Source: Platerodrilus igneus
Taxonomy: Eukaryota; Arthropoda; Insecta; Coleoptera; Lycidae
Direction: 5' to 3'
DNA length: 64,000 nt
Assembly: GCA_036346225.1 (NCBI GenBank)
Contig: JARFIW010001216.1
Coordinates: forward strand, 1,028,501-1,092,500
Shown here piece after piece: positions 55,793-64,000 of the stretch (position 1 is its first letter; each line of letters begins with the position of its first letter). Below the pieces are notes generated by a model that was not told the origin of the DNA, ran no database searches, and was given only the letters and a program-made list of their open reading frames with translations. A program made the translations under genes and the position numbers.

Positions 55793-57794
55793 TAAGAAAA
55801 ATAACCAAAGTTTCGTCTTACACTCCGAATAAAATTTCATGGACTTCCAGGTTTTGAGTACTCTCATCACCGTGCTTTCTTTAAAAATATCCCCTTTATC
55901 AAAGACTTGTGTAAATGCCGTTTACTATAACTAATTTCCTAAATGAAATTTTGTATTAATTAAACCTTATAGCTACACTTTCTTACAATAAAATTATCGA
56001 ATACACTATACTCATTTCATGAAGTCCTTTACAAAAAAACACTATTCTTAAAAGATAATCTGACCTTTGAACTCATGAGCCTTGAATTAATTTCAGATCA
56101 ACAATTTCTTAATGCTGTAAAACTTTGAACGCGAGCTTCTGTTGCAGGGATTGATTCTTGAATAAACCTATAAAAGAGCTTCACCAGGACAAAGTCAAAA
56201 ACTAATTTGCAAAAAATTCAATTGCAGCAGAATTAAATCAAATTGATTTTAACCAAATCAGTATAAGCCTTGAACTTGATCAATGACTAAAAGTTTAAGC
56301 TAATATTTGAAGTATCATTTGAAGTGCTATTTGGAGTCGATTTTAAATCGGCGAAAATCAAACTAACGGAAGAATACTTTTAATTATAATATTTGTATTT
56401 GTATAAAATTTTATTTAGTACTGTCTTCTAAATGGCTTCACTCGTTAGCAAAAATATAGCAATCGTTATTTAAAAGTAAATTCAATACAAATTACAAACA
56501 ATCATATTGTTTAGTAAGTTTCATTCTATCAAAGTATTAAAACCCGCAAAGAGGTACGTATTCCACACCAATAAGAATCATTCAGTTCATAATAGGCGAT
56601 CTCATTTGTCAAACGCTGATTACAACAAAATCGAGTTCACCTTCTAGACGCGAATCCCTATCATATAAAGTAGTAAACGCTCCAATTGTTGCTTTCATAC
56701 ACAACAAAACTTGCTTTCAAATCGCCATTAGCACGCAAATGTTGGTTTTTATACAATGTAATAACAAAAACTACGTGATTATATACCAGAAATAGTTTAT
56801 ATTAAATTAGAATTCAACTTTACAGTAAAGTAAATTACTCTTATTTTTTAATACATGGAAACTGCTGACTAGAAGCCGGCGTACTAGACACAATCTGTTA
56901 GCTACTTCAATAATTATGATGACGGTTAAGAAATCACGTTATCACGTTATGACATTAAGATTTTTAGTTGATCTTTTGCTTTCCGAACAGGTTTTTTTTA
57001 GTTACTTGATATCTATTTAGGGAAAAGTAATATTCTACTAAATTATTCATCACGAAACCCACTCCTGCTCTAGTTTAATAGTTGCTGAAACTTGTAGGTC
57101 TCTTATCTGCGATCCATTTTCCCAAGTTTTGCACTGCATCAAAAATTGCGAGAAATTCAATACAAAATGAATACAGTAAAATATGTTTCTTATTAAAAAT
57201 AATGAACTGTAACCTGTTTTACGTGTGACTGGTTATGAAAAAAATTTTCTCTGCGATACATTTAATGAGCATTCCGAAATAAAGCCTTCAGTAATAAAGT
57301 GCTACAAGCAGTACATTCACTCAACAGATCTGAGAATTAAAAGCTCCAACCAAGCAACCCCATTTGAACCCTGTCATCTTAAAATATCCAAGCCTGAAAA
57401 TTAATTCATCGAGCGTTTTTACACTTTTAACAGTGACCACTTGAAGCAGAGACTGAGCCACTCACAGCGTTAAAATTACGAATAAAACCATTTTCATAAA
57501 GTGGAACGATAAATGAGATAATTAAACAAACAATGTAAGTGGATGTGAAATTTTGAAGCTTGTTGGTTACTACATTTGTTCTGAGCAATTCCATGGGAAT
57601 AAGCTCCCTAATGTAATACTTGAGGAAGAGAAACGTATAAACGATAATTGAAACGAATTTAATAAATTAGTGTAGTTAGTCTTTCTCGAGTATAAATTCT
57701 AAATTGGATCAGATATTCCAACACGAATAATGTTATTATTTAGTTCAGTCAAAGTTTCTCATCATATGCAATACACACTTGTGGAGAATAAGAG

Positions 57795-57797
<3 letters not shown>
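55793..57797. other. AT-rich stretch, no gene seen
   Basis: About 2 kb without recognisable coding sequence, RNA gene or repeat family. Confidence 0.5.

Positions 57798-57841
<44 letters not shown>
57798..57841. repeat. (TC)22 microsatellite
   Basis: 44 bases of uninterrupted TC. It forms the exact 5' border of LINE copy G, so the LINE either inserted in it or it grew at the junction. Confidence 0.95.
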
Positions 57842-57843
<2 letters not shown>

Positions 57844-60140
57844 GACATGAAAATTTAATAATTACGGGGGATTTTAATGCAGTAGTAGGTGAGGGTAGGG
57901 AAGGAGCGGAAGTGGGTTTATTTGGCATAGGCAAGAGAAACGACAGAGGAAATAGGCTGGTAGAATTTTTGTAACAAAAACAATTTAATCATCACAATCA
58001 CTTTATTTCAACATCATGCTAGAAGACTATATATACGTGGAAGGTGCTGGAAGATATAGGAAGATATCAAATAGATTACAGTCTTGTTAGACAATATTTT
58101 AGGAATCAAGTAAAACACTGTAGAAGCTGCCCAGAAGCACATATAGACACTGACAACAAAATCGTAATTATGAAGGCCTCACTTAAATTTAAAAATTTGA
58201 AAAAAGAACGGAAAAAGGCACTTGGGCTTAGAAAAACTAAAAGATAAAGATATTCAAGAAAGATTCGAAAAAAAGTCAAATGAATTGCTCAAAGATATAG
58301 GGAAAATATCTGATACTACACACAAAAAGAAAATAAGAAACCATCGATAACAAGGGATATTCTGAATATACTAGAAGAAAGACCAAAATACAAAAATAAA
58401 TCAGACGAAACAGGAAAACAGAAATACAAAGCCATAAAATGGGAAATTATTCGCAAATGCAGGCAAGCTAAAGAACAAGGGATTGATGAAAAGTGCATAG
58501 AGGTACAAACTAAGATGGATGTAGGAAAGACAGATGAAGCATACAAACTAATTAGAATGAATTTTATGGATATAAACCCATATAGCAAAAATATAAGGGG
58601 CACGTAAGAAAACATCATTATAGAAAATGTAGAGAAAGTGAGTAGATGATAAGAATATATAGGGAATCTAGATGCAGGAGAGGAACTAACTGTATTAGAA
58701 CAGGAATCAGACATTAAAAATGATGACTTGGAATATCCTATACTTAGAGATGAGTTTGAATTAGCATTAAAGGGTCTGAAAAATGGTAAGGCGCTGGTAC
58801 AGATAAGGTGCAAGCAGAAACTCTAAAAGCCGCTAGACAAGTAGTAACAGAACGCCTCTTCCAACTTGTACGCTATATGTATGAGACAGGCGAGATACCC
58901 AAAGAGTTCAAACGTAACATCATAGTAACTATACCAAAAAAGAAAGGAGCGGATAGATGTGAAAATTTTCGAACATTAAGTTTGACAGCACACGTGTCAA
59001 AAATATTAACTAGAATTGTACAAAGACGAATGGAAAAACGGGCTGAAGAAATACTAGGAGAAGCCCAATTTGGGTTTAGGCGAAACAGGGGAACACGGGA
59101 GGCTATTGTAGCTCTGAGAGTGATAATGGAGAAAACAATAGAAAAAGGGGAAAGCGTGTATATAGGGTTTGTAGATCTGGAAAAAGCATTCGACAATGTA
59201 AAATGGAAAAAATGTTTGAAGTACTCAAAAAGATTGGAATGAGTTATAGGGATGGACAAATAGTACATACCTTATACAAAGAGCAAACAGCAGTAATAAA
59301 ATTAGAGCAGGAACGTAGAGAAGTAAATATAAGGAAAGGAGTGAGACAGGGATATGATTGATATGCTTAGATTTCCAGATCATATAGCAGTATTAGCGTC
59401 TAGCAAGGAAGAGCTAGAGCTGCTCTTAATGAAATGGAAACGGTTCTAACAGAGAGATACGGTATGAAAATTAACAAAAATAAAACTAAAGTACTAGTAT
59501 GCAAAGGAGGGAAAAATAAATCAAAAAAAGAATACAAATATGTAACACGAACTTACAAGAGGTTAAGGATTTCTGCTACCTAGGAACTCAAATAACGCAA
59601 GATGGGAAAATCACAAAAGATATAAAACAAAGATTAGCACAAGGTCGTGCTGCATTTAACAAGAAAAAGCAACTACTGTGCTCAAATACCACAAACATAG
59701 AAACAAGGGAAAGATTGCTTAACATATATGTGTGGAACACAGCACTATTCGACTGTGAAGCCTGGACAGTAGGAAAAGCGGACAAGAAAAAGGTAGAAAC
59801 CTTAGAATTGTGGTGCTACAGACGTATAATGAAAATATCATGGACAGAAAAATTTAAGAACGAAGAAGTACTAAAATGGTAGGAGAAGAAAGAAACATGT
59901 GGAAAACTGTAAAACATAGGAACGATAGGATGATAAGCCACATACTACGGCATGAGGGTATAGTGCGGAATATATTAGAAGCAGAGATAGGAAAAAGAAA
60001 AGAAGAGGTAGAGCTAGGTTAGACTACTGCACACAGATAGTGAAAAATGTAGGCTGTAGGAGTTTCAGGGGGATGTGTAGGCTAGCTCAAAATAGAAATC
60101 AGTGGAGGTACGCATCCAACCAGTCCCAAGAGGGATAATC
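57842..60140 (+). mobile_element. RTE-like LINE, copy G
   Basis: 5'-truncated at the microsatellite, directly before the endonuclease motif: LIITGDFNAVVGEG (catalytic Asp intact), FGIGKRNDRGNRLVEF. Linker 58040-58800 is frame-broken. 58808-59242 is open for 144 codons with IPKEFKRNIIVTIPKKKGAD, TLSLTAHVSKILTRIVQRRM, GFRRNRGTREAIVALRVIM and IGFVDLEKAFDNVKW. A deletion then removes the stretch between RQGYD and the FADD box (DMLRFPDHIAVLASSKEE). The C-terminus (KHRNDRMISHILRHEGIV, NQWRYASNQSQEG) ends about 60135, followed by ATGATGAATAAAG. Confidence 0.8.
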
Positions 60141-60760
60141 TAATGATGAATAAAGTAATGACGAAGAAAGTAACTGCACTTAAACATGATGATTATTATA
60201 AGCAACAAATATTGGTTGGGCAATATTCTCAAATAATATTAATTATGTGAAAGGATTTACTAGAAAACTATTAATTCGACAAATGTCTAAGTGTTGAGGG
60301 ATCAGCCACAGGCTGTTTAACCCCCTTCACTGAATGTCGGTGAAATAGGGCATACAATTAGAAAGCAATAGAAAGCGAACTGAGCTGAATAGATACATGA
60401 TGCTGTATGAGAATTTCAGGGAATTGTGTAGGCCAGCTCAGAACATAAATAAGTGCAGGTACGTGTAAAACCAGTTTTGAGACGGAAACCTAATAACGAA
60501 AAAATAAGCGCAGATAAGTCTGATGAATATTATAAACAACTACAGGTATTGGTTGTGAAATATCTGCAACTAATGTTGAGTGTGCGAAAAGATATATTGG
60601 ATTTTTTTTTAAATCGGTAAATGTTTAAGTGCTGGGGGAACTTGTCAGCCACAGGCTGCTTTCCCCCCCTGACGACCACTGAATGTCGGAGAAATAGAGT
60701 ATATAATTGTAAAACAATAAAAGGGGACCGAACTGCATCTAACAAAAAAGAATAGCGTCT
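60141..60760 (+). repeat. Two 3' tail modules of the RTE-like family
   Basis: Two successive, diverged modules of about 280-300 bp: 60141-60420 and 60421-60760. Each runs from a C-terminal coding scrap through TGATTATTATAA or TGAATATTATAA, AAATATTGGTTG or GGTATTGGTTG, to AGCCACAGGCTG. They match 6045-6620 in inverted orientation. Confidence 0.7.
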
Positions 60761-60779
60761 ATGATGAAAAACAACAAAC

Positions 60780-61988
60780 ATAAAATGTTACGTCATCATC
60801 GAACAATTCGGTATTTTGTGACAATAAATACCATCAGTGCGTGCATCCTACAGTTGTCAGTGAAACATTATATACCGGCAGTGAGTGCGTGAAGTGACAG
60901 TCGTACTCGAGCCTTTACAGAAGCAAGTCGCATTCGAACCCTTGCAGAAGCCGGTTGTATTTAGAGCTTTGAAAGCGAGACCGACACCATTCGTGCGTGT
61001 TACTGGTTCTCCGTCGAAAGCTTTTGTGCGTGAACGTTTTTTATTGCCCACAGCGGCACAGGATAAAAGGTATTTATACCCTTTATTAAGTAGTTTGATG
61101 TAGTTGTTTTTTAGTTATTACATAACCGCTCTACTGCTATCGTTATTGCTTGCAAAAAGCAATTGGTCCTTCCCTGTAATTAGCATATCTTTATCAATTT
61201 ATATCACCTCATTCACCCCCCCCCCCCGATGCATTGGTCCTATAAGTCGATCCGGATTCACAAGTCCTATGGTATACGCATGTCCTAAATTAAATATCAT
61301 TTTGCACACCAGCGAGCTTTTAAGTAATTATTTTAGTTTTAAATTTGTGTTCAAGCTCCATATTTAGCGGGTTAAAATATGTATAGTATTAGCTACATAC
61401 TTTCGTTAGACTAAATTAAGTGATTTCGCCGTAATTAAAACCAGCAAGCGTTTTAATTACAAACAAATCCTTAATATAAAATTTGTTAGTTTTCAGTTTT
61501 AAATTTATTTTAGCGGTATAAAGCACACAGCAACCTGAAAATTATAGTCGCTTTATACTTCTTAAATAAAAAAGGAAAGGGATTTGCTTTGTATTTAAAA
61601 GCTATTGTACGTTTTCTATCACATGCAACCCTTTTCAGTCGGTTTGCGGTAAAATATTGAACATCTGCAGAGGAATAAGGTTGTAAAGTCGCATCTTTCG
61701 GCAAATATGTTAAAACCACATGTTTCTGTGAGCTTTTGATGTAAAGGCCGACCGTAACCGTAAACGGTACATCTTATCTTCACGCTTTGTTTGACAAACC
61801 CTTGTTTTCGACGTCTCGTTTTAAGACCACGTTGCAGGCTACTAGTCATAAAACGTGATTTATTGGTTTATACGCTGTCTTACCTTTTCGTGCCTTGAAC
61901 AATTCATAATATTTTAATATTTCTCAGTGCACATTTAGCTTTACCGTTTTACAACATTTTATTGTAGATCTTTCAAATAACAGTCACT
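60780..61988 (+). other. Leader of second BEL/Pao element; LTR edges unclear
   Basis: Sequence upstream of a BEL gag ORF. TGTTACG at 60786 and ATTATATACC at 60867-60876 could be an LTR start and promoter, but I find no second LTR copy to test this. A run of nine C is at 61218-61227. No clear PBS. Confidence 0.3.
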
Positions 61989-62897
61989 ATGGCTCCAAAG
62001 AAGGCACATGTAGTAGAACTAGAATTACTGAAAACACGTATTATAGAAATGTTTGAGCTTTGTAACACTATACAAAGTGACCCAAGTTTAAAAACGTTGT
62101 TCCTTATTCAAACAAGGGGAGTAACTGAACTTTATACAAATTTCAGCAAAATTTTAATTTCTGTCTTAGCTTCATGTGACGATGTAGAATCATTAAATTA
62201 CAACGCTGTACGGAAGGAAGTAGATTTCGCTTATTTTTGCATACTGCTGCATCTCGAAACGATGCAAGAAACGCGGGCACAAATTACGGAAAATGCTCCA
62301 AGCAGCACGGTATCAAAATTGGTACCGTTAAAGCTCCCAAGCTTTAATAATGAGGTAACTGAGTTTACATCTTTCATCGATTTATTTGACAGTCTGGTCT
62401 ATAATAACGCGTCGCTGTCCAATATCGAAAAATTAAATTATCTTATCAGTTGCTGTACCGGGGAGTCTTTAAAAATCGTTAAATCTGTACCCATTTCGGG
62501 GGATAATTTTATTATTTCCTATAACGCCTTGCGTGAGCGATTTAGCAACCCGCGTTTATTGGCAACTTTGCATTGGAGAGCTATGAAAGACTTTCCACCT
62601 TTAAAATCAGAAGACCCTAAGAAACTTAGGGCACTTATTGATTGTTTTTCAGAGAACCTTGCTGTTCTAACTAACTTAAAGTTTCCCACTGAACATTGGA
62701 ACTTTATTCTAGTCGATTTGCTTTTAGAAAAACTCGATCCGTTCACTAGAAAACGCTTCGAACTCCAATCGGATCCGAAGCAAATACCTAATTTCGAGGA
62801 TTTGAGATATTTTTTAACTCAACAATGTGCAGCGTTGGAAACCTTTTCTTCAACCGCACCTGTTTCTTATTCGACGACTGTCCATACATCTCACTAA
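61989..62897 (+). pseudogene. BEL/Pao Gag N-terminal part, second element
   Basis: Open 302 codons. The DUF1759-type gag block spans about residues 110-270: KLVPLKLPSFNNEVTEFTSF, LSNIEKLNYLISCCTGESLK, NALRERFSNPRLLATLHWRA, LRALIDCFSENLAVLTNLKF, FTRKRFELQSDPKQIPNFED. This is the same domain as in the element at 7.3-14 kb (LLSYLDATALKLAQS there), but the two are clearly different families. The ORF ends in TAA where satellite DNA starts; the zinc knuckle, protease and pol are absent. It is therefore a truncated gag, not a complete element. ATG context CACTATGG. Confidence 0.8.
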
Positions 62898-64000
62898 GAA
62901 AGTTTTGAAGTTTACAGGGGTCGATTTTGATACCCATACGGGTCGCAAATAAATTTGGTTTTTGCAGGTAGATTAAGGAAGGTCTTAGCAATATATGTGC
63001 CAAAGCGCAAGGTGTAACTCGATGACCTTCTGCTACTTTTAATTTTTTTCCTATTTATATCATTAAAAGATGGTTTTTGAAGCTTACACGGGTCGAGCTT
63101 GATACCCATACGGGTCGCAAGTAATATTGGTTTTTGCAGGTACATTAAGGAAGGTCTTAGCAATATATGTGTCAAAGCAGAAGGTGTAACTCGATGGCTT
63201 TCTGCTACTTCTGATTTTTTTCCTATTTATATCATTAAAAGATGGATTTTGAAGCTTACAGAGGTGAAATTGATACCCATACGGGTCGCAAGTAAATTTG
63301 GTTTTCGCACGTACATTAAGTAAGGTCTTAGCAATATATGTGCCAAAGCAGAAGGTGTAACTCGATGGCCTTTTGCTACTTCTGATTTTTTTTCCTATAT
63401 ATATCATTAAAAGATGGTTTTTGAACCTTACAGGGATCGAGTTTGATACCCACACGGGTCGCAAGTAAATTTGGTTTTTGCTGGTACATTAAGGAAGGTC
63501 TTAGCAATATATGTGCCAAAACAGAACGCGTAACTCGATAGCCTTCTGCTACTTCTGATTTTTTTTCCTATTTATATCATTAAAAGATGGTTTTTGAAGC
63601 TTACAGGGGTCGAGTTTGATACCCATACGGGTCGCAAGTAAATTTGGTTCTCGCAGGTACATTACGGAAGGTCTTAGCAATATAGGTGCCAAAGCAGAAA
63701 ATGTTACTCGATGGCCTTCTGCTACTTCTGATTTTTTCCTATTTATATCATTAAGTGATGAATTTTGAAGCTTATACGGGTCGATTTTGATACCCATACG
63801 GGTCGCAAGTAAATTTCGTTTTTCCAGGTACATTAAGGAAGGTCTTGGCAATATATGTGCCAAAGCGGAAGGTGTAACTCGATGACCTTCTGCTACTTCT
63901 GATTTTTTTCCCTATTTATATCATTAAAAGATGGTTTTTGTAGCTTACAGGGGTCGAGTTTGATACCCATACGGGTCGCAAATAAATTTGGTTTTTGCTG
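62893..64000. repeat. Satellite array, ~172-bp monomer, >=6 copies
   Basis: GATACCCATACGGGTCGCAA (with small changes) starts at 62929, 63101, 63272, 63445, 63618, 63789 and 63962, giving spacings of 172, 171, 173, 173, 171 and 173. Each monomer also has GGAAGGTCTTAGCAATAT, GTAACTCGATGGCCTTCTGC and TATTTATATCATTAAAAGATG blocks. The length variation lies mainly in T runs. The array runs off the right edge. ORFs through it are not real genes. Confidence 0.95.

Noticed and set aside
62912..63863. ORFs of 60-126 codons within the satellite
   Set aside because: They recur with each ~172-bp monomer, change frame from unit to unit, and are products of the repeat.
62929..64000. CRISPR array
   Set aside because: Units are contiguous ~172-bp monomers without spacers, in a eukaryotic setting.

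Overview
The window looks like a gene-poor, repeat-packed piece of an arthropod genome, most likely an insect. It is AT-rich, has no bacterial-style operons, and nearly every recognisable coding stretch is transposon-derived and broken by stops or frameshifts. The mixture of BEL/Pao LTR retrotransposons, RTE-like, Jockey-like and R1/I-like LINEs, a tRNA-derived SINE, a solo LTR and a ~172-bp satellite suits heterochromatin or a TE-rich intergenic region. I found no convincing host gene; the only unexplained intact ORF is 161 codons at 35623-36108. The insect order cannot be told from what I see.

Layout. 0.1-0.3 kb: Ty3/gypsy integrase zinc-domain remnant. 2.0-5.1 kb: degraded RTE-like LINE (+). 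5.6-28.3 kb: a three-level nest. An RTE-like LINE on the minus strand (5.6-7.34 and 27.6-28.27 kb) was split by a BEL/Pao element (7.34-14.02 plus 27.54-27.60 kb, minus strand, with LTRs, PPT, tRNA-Tyr-like PBS, gag-pro, RT/RNase H and integrase). The 5' LTR of that BEL element was then split by a 13.5-kb element (14019-27535) with 2.7-3.0 kb inverted terminal repeats that begin AG and end CT. That large element is the most unusual object here: each arm carries a zinc-finger-like ORF, and the interior carries a broken ~620-codon gene with KIYNKF and TRLEATIYN motifs, stem-loops, short tandem repeats, a strand-asymmetric non-coding block and a second, older layer of inverted repeats.

30.4-34.6 kb: two R1/I-like LINE fragments arranged head to head, forming a ~1.7-kb-arm inverted repeat; the right one keeps a 350-codon RNase H ORF. 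34.8-35.5 kb: a long hairpin and several minisatellites (some telomere-like CCTAA), then the orphan ORF. 38.3-43.1 kb: a Jockey-like RT split cleanly by an internally deleted R1/I-like element (39508-42431). 43.2-44.4 kb: diverged repeats carrying a SINE copy. 44.77-45.30 kb: solo LTR with 4-bp target duplication. 48.8-53.2 kb: four RTE-like fragments in alternating orientation. 55.47-55.79 kb: a complete SINE with a 13-bp target duplication. 57.8-60.8 kb: another RTE-like LINE with repeated 3' modules. 61.99-62.90 kb: gag of a second BEL/Pao element, which passes abruptly into a ~172-bp satellite array that runs off the right edge.

The genes do not form a pathway. They are successive layers of insertion whose order can be read from the junctions: RTE-like LINE, then BEL/Pao, then the 13.5-kb inverted-repeat element.
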